This document shows positions 1 through 7,444 of a stretch of 13,683 bases of DNA, one piece after another; positions within the stretch are counted from its first letter, which is position 1; each line of letters starts with the position of its first letter. The stretch comes from an uncultured Flavobacteriales bacterium (GTDB taxonomy: Bacteria; Bacteroidota; Bacteroidia; Flavobacteriales_D; Crocinitomicaceae), in contig CAIUKX010000266.1 in the NCBI GenBank assembly GCA_903899795.1, positions 1-13,683 of the forward strand, written 5' to 3'. The translations under genes and the position numbers were made by a program. The notes under the pieces were generated by a model that was not told where the DNA came from, did not search any database, and saw nothing but the letters and a program-made list of their open reading frames with translations.

Positions 1-109
1 AAGATCAATTGAAATTCAGGTGAAAAAAATGTTAACAATATGATTTATTATTGCGATAAATTAAATTCAAAATATTAATAATCAATTAAAATTTAAAAAG
101 ATATTAACA
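1..109. other. Left-edge intergenic stretch, no identifiable gene
   Basis: This AT-rich sequence precedes the first gene. All three + frames hit a stop within the first 43 bases (TGA at 10-12, 19-21 and 41-43), so the tail of an upstream gene could end here, but there are too few codons to identify one. No riboswitch core, tRNA or strong hairpin is visible. TTGC at 51-54 followed by TATTAATA at 73-80 is only a poor match to the Bacteroidota -33/-7 promoter elements, so no promoter is called. Confidence 0.5.
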
Positions 110-880
110 ATGAAAACACACGATAAAATAGCGAAAGTAACATTGGTTGGAGCAGGTCCAGGGGATATTGAATTGATCACATTAAAAGGAATCAATGCAC
201 TGAAGGAGGCGAAAGTGATTTTGTACGATGCTTTGGTGAATGAAGAATTACTGGATTTAGCACCTAGTGCAGTGAAGATCTTTGTAGGCAAGAGAAAAGG
301 GTTTAAAGCTTTTTCTCAGGAGGAAATCAATCAATTGATTGTGGAGAAAGCTTTTGTGTATGGACATGTGGTTCGTCTCAAGGGAGGTGATTCATTTGTG
401 TTTGGAAGGGGCTACGAGGAAATAGAATATGTAAAATCGTTTGGAATCCCTGTAAATGTAGTACCCGGACTTTCGAGTTCGATTTCGGTGCCTGCATTGG
501 CTGGAATTCCTGTAACCCATAGGGGAACAAGTAATAGCTTCTTTGTTTTGACTGCTGTTTTGGCTGACGGTAGTCTCAATAAAGAGATTGAGGTAGCCGC
601 TCAATCTTCAGCGACCGTTGTTGTCTTGATGGGACTGTCCAAGCTGGCAGAAATAGCTGAGATTTACACCGCTAAGGGTAGATCTGAAGAGGCAATAGCT
701 GTGATTACCAATGGCTCTCTTCCTTCTCAAACTTCAGTTGTAGGTACTATTCGTTCAATCAATGCGATCGTAAAGGATCAAACGATTTCCGGACCGGGAT
801 TAATTGTTATAGGTCCTGTTGTCGAATTATTGAAAGATGGTCATGAGAATGATTATTTATTAAAATTGATAAATAATTGA
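110..880 (+). CDS. cobA: Uroporphyrinogen-III C-methyltransferase (SUMT)
   Basis: This cytoplasmic enzyme should transfer two methyl groups from SAM to uroporphyrinogen III, giving precorrin-2, the first dedicated step towards siroheme. The 256-aa length fits a stand-alone SUMT rather than the C-terminal half of CysG. Visible family marks are the N-terminal VGAGPGD loop (residues 13-19), LKGGDSFVFGRG (90-101), the VVPGLSSS stretch near 120, and GIPVTHRG. The usual KGGDPFVFGRG has Ser95 in place of Pro, a one-base change (TCA for CCA). The start at 110 places the SAM loop at the normal distance from the N-terminus. The partner steps lie in the fusion gene at 5063-6550. In a sulfur locus the likely end product is siroheme for sulfite reductase rather than cobalamin. 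The name sumT would be equally valid. Confidence 0.93.
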   Translation: MKTHDKIAKVTLVGAGPGDIELITLKGINALKEAKVILYDALVNEELLDLAPSAVKIFVGKRKGFKAFSQEEINQLIVEKAFVYGHVVRLKGGDSFVFGRGYEEIEYVKSFGIPVNVVPGLSSSISVPALAGIPVTHRGTSNSFFVLTAVLADGSLNKEIEVAAQSSATVVVLMGLSKLAEIAEIYTAKGRSEEAIAVITNGSLPSQTSVVGTIRSINAIVKDQTISGPGLIVIGPVVELLKDGHENDYLLKLINN

Positions 881-901
881 TTTTTATACATGTGAAGTCT
901 G

Positions 902-948
902 CTTTGTGAGAAGGGAAGCTGAGTTGTAGCAGTTGATTTTTCACAAAG
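902..948 (+). other. Long hairpin downstream of cobA, possible leader or terminator
   Basis: The arms CTTTGTGA (902-909) and TCACAAAG (941-948) are perfect 8-bp inverted repeats around a 31-nt loop that could hold a smaller GCT/AGC stem. A short T run (953-957) begins five bases after the right arm. It could be a weak terminator for cobA or part of a structured 5' leader for the TonB receptor gene. It does not contain the conserved cores of the SAM, cobalamin or TPP riboswitches as I know them. Confidence 0.35.
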
Positions 949-1000
949 AATAGTTTTTAATTAATGCTTTAAATTGAATGATATAACTGAGCGAGAATCA

Positions 1001-1016
1001 TGTTTATAGGTAAACA
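1001..1016. promoter_or_regulatory. Inverted repeat TGTTTA-4-TAAACA upstream of the TonB receptor
   Basis: Perfect 6-bp arms are separated by TAGG and end 34 bases before the receptor start codon. A symmetric site at this position could be a regulator operator, for example for a cysteine or sulfur regulator, or a small hairpin in the 5' untranslated region. No regulator is encoded in the window and no consensus is matched, so the role is inferred only from symmetry and position. Confidence 0.25.
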
Positions 1017-1050
1017 AGAAGTGCCGTTACATCACAATTAAAAAAACGAA

Positions 1051-3951
1051 ATGAAAACAAGATTAACAATTACAATTATTTTCCTTTTGACGATAGGGTT
1101 TCAAAACCTTTTTTCGCAAAATGGATTTGTTCAATTATCGGGTATATTGCACGATAAAATTAGCGGGGAACCACTTGTAGGTGCGACCGTTAAAATTAAG
1201 GATACCGAAAATACCAGTGTAACTGATGAATCCGGTAAATTTGTTCTTAGAACATTAAACAAGTTTCCGATTGACCTGACAATTTCATATTCAGGTTATG
1301 AGAATCAGGATTTTGTTGTTGAAAATGAAAAGTCACAGTTAAATTTTCAATTGGAACCGCAGGTGATTATTACAAATACCGTTGTGGTTTCTGCTTCAAG
1401 GTTGAGTGAGAATATTCTAAAATCACCTGTTGCAATTGATAAACTGGATATTTCAGCAATTCGTGAGACTCCTTCTCCAACATTTTATGATGCATTGGAG
1501 AATGTAAAAGGAGTACAGTTAACAACATCAAGTTTAACGTTGAAAGTGCCAAATACAAGAGGATTCAATTCGCCTAATAACTTCCGGTTTATGCAGTTAG
1601 TTGATGGAGTGGATTTACAGGCGCCGACTTTAGGTGTGTCAATTGGTAACACAATCGGACCAAATGAGTTGGATATCAAGAGTGTGGAAATTATTCCGGG
1701 TACATCTTCAGCGTTGTATGGAATCAATTCATTGAATGGGTTGGCAAATTTACAGACCAAAGATCCTTATTTGAATCAAGGGGCGAGTGTTTATCAGCGT
1801 ATCGGAATCAATCATGTTGATAACATTGATCATGGATTGAGCTTTTTAGGTGAGACTGCTTTCAGAGTTGCTGGGACCGTAGATTCGGCTCAACGATTCG
1901 CTTACAAAGTAAATGGATCGTATTTCGAAGGTACGGATTGGGTTTCGTCCAATTTAACGGATCAAAATCCCTATAATTTGACAACATCGAATCCGAAGTT
2001 TCCACAGTTTAATTCATCCGCAAATAATCCGGCCTACGATGGCTGGAACCGATATGGAGATGAGAAAAACAACACGGTTACGGACACATTGAAGTTGGCA
2101 AATGGTACGAAAGATATTTTCAATGTAAGAAGAACAGGGTACACCGAAAAAGACCTTGTAAATCCCACTGTGAAAACGATCAAGTTTGATGCTGGATTGT
2201 TCTACAAGTTTAAGAATGGAGGAAAGGTTAGTTATGTCTATCGAATCGGTACAATGGATGGTGTTTTCCAGCGTGGTAATAAAATCCAGTTACAAGGTCT
2301 TTTGTTGCAAAGTCATGCTGTTGAATACAAAGACAAAAAGTTGACGGTGAAATTCTATGCGAACTCTGAAAACACTGGTAACTCTTATAATTTAAAGCCA
2401 TTGGCAGATAACTTGGATTTGACATTTAAATCCAATAAAAACTGGGCAAAAGATTATCAAACAGCTTTACAAGCTGCTTATAATTCGAATGGTGGTGATA
2501 TTGTTGCTGCTCAACAAACAGCAAGAGCTGCTGCAGATGCTGGACGACCATTACCGGGATCTGATGCCTTTAATGCTAGAAAAGAAACTATTATCGGTAT
2601 CAATAACTGGGATCATCCTTCTTTGTATCCATATGTTTCTGCTCAGGATCCTTCGAATACCACCGGAGGAGCGGCTTTATGGCAACAAAGTAGAATGTAC
2701 CATGGTGAATTTCAATACGATTTATCATCTTTGACCAAAAATTATGTGAATGTTTTGGTGGGGTCTGATGCGCGTTTGTATACAGTTATACCTGATGGGA
2801 ATAATTTCGTGGATTTTTCAAAGCCAATCTCTGAAAGAAATACACCAGGTGGAAAAGATGTTTTATATACCAAGTTGGGAGGTTTCGTTCAGGGAAGCAA
2901 AGAGTTTTTCGATGAACGCTTGAAAGTGGTAGCTTCACTTCGTTACGATAAGAATCTAGATTTTAATGGTAAATGGAATCCGCGTACAGCAGTAGTTTAT
3001 TCGCTGAGTAAAACGAGTTCGATCCGTGTTTCAGCTCAAAATGGGTATCGTTTTCCGGCACTATTTGAAGCGTTGTCATATGTGAACAATGGTGGCGTTC
3101 GAAGAGTAGGAGGATTAGAAAAAGTGGATCAGGGACTTGGGTATTTGGAGAATTCATACACACAAGCTTCAATTGATGCATTTGCAGCTGCCGTGAAAAC
3201 AGATATCACCGGGGGATTGACAAAAGATCAGGCGATTGTTAAGGAACAAAAGTTGCTTCAGGTAGCAAATCTTCAAAAGATGCAGCCTGAGCAAGTAAAA
3301 GCGCTTGATTTTGGTTATAAAGCATTGTTGTTCAATAATAAAGTTGTGGTTGACGCCGATGCGTACTTTAATGAATACATTGGTTTCTTAGGTCAGGTTG
3401 ATGTTGCAGTTCCTACTTCAGGAGCGGTGGGCACTTTAGCTTCTGCTTACGATGCAAATGATAAAACAAAACAAGTGAAGTACCGTGTTTATACGAATGC
3501 AACGAATACCTACTATGGTTATGGTTCGGCAATCCGATTGAGTTATAATTTCTTCAAGAAGTTTTCGATATCGACGAATTTTAATTACAATGCTTTTCAG
3601 GCGAAAGAGAAAGTTGATATTTTCACTACAGGATTCAATACTCCGAAATATTCTACGAATGTTCAATTTGGAAACAGAGAATTGTTCAAGAATTTCGGAT
3701 TCAATATTGTTTGGAAATGGCAAGATGCTTTTGATTGGCAAAGTCCTTTGGTGAATGGTAGAGTGCCAGCTTATAATACGTTTGATGCTCAGATTTCATA
3801 TAAAATTGAAAAAGCAAACACAGCTATAAAATTAGGAGGTACAAATATTTTAAACAAGCGTTACATTCAATACGCTGGAGGACCGACAATCGGGGCACTT
3901 TACTACTTAAGTGTAACATTTGACGCTCCATTTGAAAAAAAGAGAAAATAA
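1051..3951 (+). CDS. TonB-dependent outer-membrane receptor
   Basis: The 966-aa protein should be an energised outer-membrane importer driven by TonB-ExbBD. A signal peptide covers about residues 1-23 (hydrophobic core, then LFSQ). A carboxypeptidase-D regulatory-like beta domain (about 28-101) is typical of Bacteroidota receptors. A TonB-box-like TVVVSASR lies at 110-117, followed by the plug (about 120-240, with NTRGFNS, LVDGVD and GTSSALYG) and then a long beta-barrel. The C-terminus has a barrel-type strand ending VTFD, followed by a short basic tail KKRK. Two barrel insertions, near 470-510 and 705-755, are Ala/Gln-rich and probably helical, suggesting large surface loops. There is no SusD partner beside it, so a polysaccharide system is unlikely. 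Its place between siroheme, permease and cys genes suggests uptake of a sulfur compound, but the substrate cannot be read from the sequence. Confidence 0.93.
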   Translation: MKTRLTITIIFLLTIGFQNLFSQNGFVQLSGILHDKISGEPLVGATVKIKDTENTSVTDESGKFVLRTLNKFPIDLTISYSGYENQDFVVENEKSQLNFQLEPQVIITNTVVVSASRLSENILKSPVAIDKLDISAIRETPSPTFYDALENVKGVQLTTSSLTLKVPNTRGFNSPNNFRFMQLVDGVDLQAPTLGVSIGNTIGPNELDIKSVEIIPGTSSALYGINSLNGLANLQTKDPYLNQGASVYQRIGINHVDNIDHGLSFLGETAFRVAGTVDSAQRFAYKVNGSYFEGTDWVSSNLTDQNPYNLTTSNPKFPQFNSSANNPAYDGWNRYGDEKNNTVTDTLKLANGTKDIFNVRRTGYTEKDLVNPTVKTIKFDAGLFYKFKNGGKVSYVYRIGTMDGVFQRGNKIQLQGLLLQSHAVEYKDKKLTVKFYANSENTGNSYNLKPLADNLDLTFKSNKNWAKDYQTALQAAYNSNGGDIVAAQQTARAAADAGRPLPGSDAFNARKETIIGINNWDHPSLYPYVSAQDPSNTTGGAALWQQSRMYHGEFQYDLSSLTKNYVNVLVGSDARLYTVIPDGNNFVDFSKPISERNTPGGKDVLYTKLGGFVQGSKEFFDERLKVVASLRYDKNLDFNGKWNPRTAVVYSLSKTSSIRVSAQNGYRFPALFEALSYVNNGGVRRVGGLEKVDQGLGYLENSYTQASIDAFAAAVKTDITGGLTKDQAIVKEQKLLQVANLQKMQPEQVKALDFGYKALLFNNKVVVDADAYFNEYIGFLGQVDVAVPTSGAVGTLASAYDANDKTKQVKYRVYTNATNTYYGYGSAIRLSYNFFKKFSISTNFNYNAFQAKEKVDIFTTGFNTPKYSTNVQFGNRELFKNFGFNIVWKWQDAFDWQSPLVNGRVPAYNTFDAQISYKIEKANTAIKLGGTNILNKRYIQYAGGPTIGALYYLSVTFDAPFEKKRK

Positions 3952-3969
3952 AAAAGATTACGAACTTCT

Positions 3970-4007
3970 AAAGAGTACTTTAAATCTATTAATTTAGGGT
4001 ACTCTTT
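3970..4007 (+). terminator. Hairpin between the receptor and peroxiredoxin genes, weak terminator or attenuator
   Basis: Perfect 9-bp arms AAAGAGTAC (3970-3978) and GTACTCTTT (3999-4007) enclose a loop that can itself pair (TAAAT with ATTTA). Only four T residues follow the right arm before the run turns to A, so termination is probably partial. It may separate high-level receptor transcription from the downstream genes. Confidence 0.45.
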
Positions 4008-4024
4008 TATAAAAAAATAGAATT

Positions 4025-4660
4025 ATGGCATTACAATTAGGAGATGTAGCACCGGATTTTACAGCCGGATCTACAAAAGGAATTATTGATTTCCACAGAT
4101 GGTTGGATAATAGTTGGGGAGTTTTGTTTTCTCACCCGGCTGATTTTACACCGGTTTGTACAACTGAATTGGGGACAGTTTCGAGGCTTCAGGAAGAATT
4201 CAGTAAAAGAAATGTTAAAACGATCGCATTAAGTGTAGATAATTTAGAGTCTCATCTTAAGTGGGTTGTAGATATAAATGAAACTCAGGATACAAATGTT
4301 AGTTTCCCAATTATTGCAGATCCGGAGTTCAAAGTAGCAAACCTTTATGGGATGATTCACCCCAATGCATCTGATCGATTTACGGTACGATCTGTATTTA
4401 TCATTGCACCGGATAAGAAAATCAAATTGACGTTGACCTATCCTGCAAGTACTGGTAGAAATTTTGAAGAAATACTGAGAGTGATCGATTCGTTACAATT
4501 GACTTCAAATTATGCTGTAGCTACGCCTGCAGACTGGAAGAATGGAGAGGATGTGGTTATTTCACCTTCCATAGTAGATGAAGAGATAGCTGCAAAATTT
4601 CCAAAAGGTTACACAAAAATAAAGTCGTATTTGAGATTGACACCTCAGCCTAATGAATAA
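4025..4660 (+). CDS. 1-Cys peroxiredoxin (Prx6 family)
   Basis: This predicted cytoplasmic thiol peroxidase reduces peroxides through a single cysteine. The catalytic motif PADFTPVCTTE has the peroxidatic Cys45 with Thr42 and Pro38 in place. Cys45 is the only cysteine in 211 residues, so there is no internal resolving cysteine. The length and the C-terminal extension after the thioredoxin fold (about 160-211, starting near PADWKNGEDVVI) are those of the Prx6 type rather than the shorter AhpC type. The start follows an A-rich stretch without a Shine-Dalgarno sequence, which is normal here. Its position in a sulfur locus suggests protection during sulfite or thiol metabolism, or use of the thiols made by this pathway as reductant. 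That role is inferred from context only. Confidence 0.92.
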   Translation: MALQLGDVAPDFTAGSTKGIIDFHRWLDNSWGVLFSHPADFTPVCTTELGTVSRLQEEFSKRNVKTIALSVDNLESHLKWVVDINETQDTNVSFPIIADPEFKVANLYGMIHPNASDRFTVRSVFIIAPDKKIKLTLTYPASTGRNFEEILRVIDSLQLTSNYAVATPADWKNGEDVVISPSIVDEEIAAKFPKGYTKIKSYLRLTPQPNE

Positions 4661-4679
4661 TTTAAATAAATAATAGATA

Positions 4680-5066
4680 ATGAGAAAGTTATTTTTTGTT
4701 GCAATAGCTTTAATTACCACTGTTTCTGCTCATTCACAAGATGAGCAGAAACGTAGTAGTTTTAATATTGAAGGTCAAATTGCATTGACAACTGATGGTA
4801 AAGGCGTGTTTTTTAATATGGGAGGGCCGAATGTTAAGTTTAATTTCTCAAAATTGAGTGTAGCCATTAATATGATGCCATCACTTAGGTTTCAAGAAGA
4901 TAAAGTAAAAAGTTTAGTCACCCCGATGCTCGGAGTTGGTCCTCAACTTTATTTTTTAAAAGACAAGCGCTTTATCCTGAGTTTTCCGGCATATTACAAT
5001 ACAGGTACTAATAAATGGACTTTTACAGCTGGTTTAGGCTTTAGTTTAACCAAAAAGAAAAAATGA
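4680..5066 (+). CDS. Small secreted, probably outer-membrane-associated protein of unknown function
   Basis: I do not recognise this 128-aa protein. Residues 1 to about 19 form a clear Sec signal peptide (basic MRK, hydrophobic core, then AHSQ). No lipoprotein cysteine follows, and the protein contains no cysteine at all. The mature part alternates hydrophobic and polar residues with glycines and aromatics (FNIEGQIAL, LSVAINMMPSLRF, WTFTAGLGFSL), suggesting a small beta-barrel or a membrane-adjacent beta protein. It ends in a lysine-rich tail. The gene starts 19 bases after the peroxiredoxin stop. Its stop overlaps the next start codon (ATGA, 5063-5066), so its translation is probably coupled to that of the siroheme/permease fusion. 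A periplasmic or outer-membrane helper for sulfur-compound passage is possible but unproven. Confidence 0.85.
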   Translation: MRKLFFVAIALITTVSAHSQDEQKRSSFNIEGQIALTTDGKGVFFNMGGPNVKFNFSKLSVAINMMPSLRFQEDKVKSLVTPMLGVGPQLYFLKDKRFILSFPAYYNTGTNKWTFTAGLGFSLTKKKK

Positions 5067-6550
5067 AAACAAGTATAAAAGATAAGAACGAATTATTTCC
5101 GATTTTTCTCAAACTCAATGAGCTATCTGTCCTCGTAGTAGGAGGAGGTAAAGTTGGTTTGGAAAAATTGAAAGCCGTATTGTCAAATTCGCCGCATAGT
5201 AAGGTAACACTAGTGGCTGATACAATATTGGATGAACTCAGAGAATTCGTTCTGCCTTTTACGAATGTCCAAGTGATTCAGGAATCGTTTGATCCGAAAC
5301 ATTTGGAAGGAAAACAGGTGGTCATTGCTGCAGTAAATGATATTGAAACGTCCTTTAAAATTAAAGTGTTGGCCAACGCAAAAGGACTACTTTTTAATGC
5401 AGCTGATAAGCCTGAGTATTGCGATTTTTATTTAGGTTCCACAGTTACCAAAGGAAATTTAAAAATCGGAATTTCAACAAATGGTAAATCTCCAACCATT
5501 GCAAAGCGGTTAAAGGAAATATTCAATGAAAATATTCCGAATGAAATTGATAATTCATTGGAAAATTTAAATCGAATCCGAACGCATTTAAAAGGTGATT
5601 TTCAGCAGAAAGTGGTCAAATTGGATAAGATCACTAGTGGATTGAACGATAAAAACAACAGAGCTTGGTATTTATTCAGTATCAAGCGTTTGATTGGTTA
5701 TGTAGCATCCGTTTTCGGAATCATGTTAGCTGGACATTTATTGTTCACGATTGTTCCGCTTTCAACCATTTGGCATTCGACTACAGATTTGGCAGCAACA
5801 TTAGATATTCAGTTCGTTTATTACATGATCGGTGGTTTTATTGCTCAAATGATAGATGGTGCGCTGGGAATGGCTTATGGGGTGAGTGCCTCGACATTTT
5901 TGATGTCATTTGGAGTCTCGCCGGCAGTTGCAAGTATGAGTGTGCATACATCCGAAATATTTACCAGCGGTGTATCAGGATTCATGCATTTACGCTTTGG
6001 GAATGTGAACAATAAACTTTTTAAAACGATTGTCATTCCAGGTGTAATAGGTTCGATTTTAGGAGCATATGTTTTGTCTGGTTTTGAAGAGTATAGTACT
6101 TATATCAAGCCTGTTGTGAGTATTTATACACTTATTCTGGGAGTGATTATCATTCGCAAAGTGATGAAGAAAAACAACAAGCGTAAGAAAGTGAAACATG
6201 CAGGATGGTTGGCTTCAGCAGGAGGATTCTTAGATTCTATCGGAGGTGGAGGTTGGGGGCCAGTGGTTTCGTCTACCTTGATTGCAACGGGGAAAAATCC
6301 AAGGATGATCATCGGATCGGTAAATTTAGCTGAATTCTTTGTCTCTTTAGCCAGTTCTTTTACCTTTCTACTGGTATTGGGAACTTCCTTCTGGCAGCCG
6401 ATTGTCGGATTAATTCTCGGAGGAGTTTGTGCTGCGCCGATAGCTGCTCATTTGGCAAAAAGATTAAATATTAAGGCGATGATGCTAATGGTTGGGATCA
6501 TTATAATCATCGTGAGTTTGAGAATCCTCATATTGGCATTACTAAAATAA
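5063..6550 (+). CDS. Fusion of precorrin-2 dehydrogenase/sirohydrochlorin ferrochelatase to a TSUP (TauE/SafE) permease
   Basis: This 495-aa protein joins two activities. Residues 1 to about 198 match the Met8/CysG N-terminal enzyme that oxidises precorrin-2 with NAD and inserts iron to give siroheme. The nucleotide loop is VVGGGKVGLEK (25-35). NAADKPEYCDFY (112-123) contains the expected catalytic Asp115, and ISTNGKSP (137-144) follows. Residues from about 209 to 495 form a TSUP permease: an extra hydrophobic segment (209-232), then the first repeat with MIDGALGMAYG (263-273), a basic loop near 365-378, and the second repeat with LDSIGGGGWGP (390-400). TSUP proteins in cys loci are reported as sulfate importers (CysZ of Corynebacterium) or sulfite/sulfonate exporters, so direction is open. 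No other sulfate permease is seen here. The reading frame is continuous across the junction. Translation is probably coupled to the upstream gene by ATGA. Confidence 0.93.
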   Translation: MKTSIKDKNELFPIFLKLNELSVLVVGGGKVGLEKLKAVLSNSPHSKVTLVADTILDELREFVLPFTNVQVIQESFDPKHLEGKQVVIAAVNDIETSFKIKVLANAKGLLFNAADKPEYCDFYLGSTVTKGNLKIGISTNGKSPTIAKRLKEIFNENIPNEIDNSLENLNRIRTHLKGDFQQKVVKLDKITSGLNDKNNRAWYLFSIKRLIGYVASVFGIMLAGHLLFTIVPLSTIWHSTTDLAATLDIQFVYYMIGGFIAQMIDGALGMAYGVSASTFLMSFGVSPAVASMSVHTSEIFTSGVSGFMHLRFGNVNNKLFKTIVIPGVIGSILGAYVLSGFEEYSTYIKPVVSIYTLILGVIIIRKVMKKNNKRKKVKHAGWLASAGGFLDSIGGGGWGPVVSSTLIATGKNPRMIIGSVNLAEFFVSLASSFTFLLVLGTSFWQPIVGLILGGVCAAPIAAHLAKRLNIKAMMLMVGIIIIIVSLRILILALLK

Positions 6551-6565
6551 TAAACGACTACGAAA

Positions 6566-7444
6566 ATGAAAAAAGTGTTTTTAAGTGACTCAGGACCGGT
6601 AACATCGGATTCAATCTACAGTTTTTGGAGATGGAATGAAAGTAAAGATTTAACAGTGGAGAATCTGGAAAATGTTACCAATCACTGTTTGGATCTTGGT
6701 ATCAATTCGTTTGATTTGTCCAATTCGTACGGTCTTGGTCAGGTTGAAGAGTTGTTCGGTAAAGTGTTGGAAAACAAATCTGTAAAAAGGGAAGATATTG
6801 TTCTTTTTTCAAAGAGTGGATATAAATCCCAGGAAGAAGGAACAGGTCGTGTCGTCTATAATCAGTTGAATGAGAAGTGCCTGACTAAAAGTGTCGACGA
6901 TACGCTGAAAAAGTTAAAAACAGATTACATCGATGTTTTTTTACTGAACGAGTTTGATCCTTTGATGAATCCGGAAGAAGTAGTTTCTATTCTTACAACT
7001 TTGGTCTACAAAGGTAAAATCAAGCATATCGGTGTTTCGGGATTTAATGTTTTTCAACACAGGTTGTTAAGTAATCTTTCTTTAGATATTGTTACGAATC
7101 ATTTTGAATTGAATCTCTTCAATACGGGCGCGATTCACGATGGAAGATTAGATTTTATCAAAGAACAATATGCAAAACCTATGGCATGGGCTCCACTGGC
7201 TGGAGGAAGAATATTAACGGGGACAGATTCCGAAGCGTTAGTTATTCGTTCGGTTTTAGATGATTTAGCTGTGAAATACAATTCAAATATCGAGCAATTG
7301 GCTGTGGCTTGGATTCATAAGTTAGGAGCGTTACCTATCATCGGAAGTTTGAACAAAGATCGAATTAAAAATGCGGCTACAGCAAGTGATATTAACCTAT
7401 CACACGAAGATTGGCACAAGATATACAATGTTACCAAAAAATAA
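6566..7444 (+). CDS. Aldo/keto reductase-like protein, catalytic His replaced by Asn
   Basis: The 292-aa protein has the (beta/alpha)8 aldo/keto reductase pattern closest to the YdhF-like group: FDLSNSYG at 49-56, FSKSG at 81-85, DYIDVFLLNEFDPL at 120-133, KIKHIGVSGF, and LPIIGSLNKDRI near the C-terminus, which resembles the NADP-binding end. Of the usual Asp-Tyr-Lys-His tetrad, Asp50, Tyr55 and Lys83 are present. The position normally held by His (LLHRPDPL in relatives) is Asn128, codon AAC at 6947-6949. Carbonyl reduction may therefore be weak or altered, or the protein may act on another substrate. It starts 15 bases after the fusion gene, and its stop overlaps the cysH start as TAATG, tying it to APS reductase. 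Its substrate is unknown. Confidence 0.87.
   Translation: MKKVFLSDSGPVTSDSIYSFWRWNESKDLTVENLENVTNHCLDLGINSFDLSNSYGLGQVEELFGKVLENKSVKREDIVLFSKSGYKSQEEGTGRVVYNQLNEKCLTKSVDDTLKKLKTDYIDVFLLNEFDPLMNPEEVVSILTTLVYKGKIKHIGVSGFNVFQHRLLSNLSLDIVTNHFELNLFNTGAIHDGRLDFIKEQYAKPMAWAPLAGGRILTGTDSEALVIRSVLDDLAVKYNSNIEQLAVAWIHKLGALPIIGSLNKDRIKNAATASDINLSHEDWHKIYNVTKK

Noticed and set aside
902..1016. SAM, cobalamin or TPP riboswitch upstream of the TonB receptor
   Set aside because: A GGGAA run near 913 recalls the cobalamin leader, but the conserved core blocks of these classes are absent.
5665..6015. 116-codon open frame overlapping the fusion gene in another + frame
   Set aside because: Its Cys/Trp/Arg-rich composition and its position inside a strongly conserved gene mark it as a shadow frame.
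7411..7443. Longer cysH start adding 11 residues (MAQDIQCYQKI)
   Set aside because: These codons lie wholly within the aldo/keto reductase gene, and the ATG at 7444 forms a typical TAATG overlap and gives the normal N-terminus.
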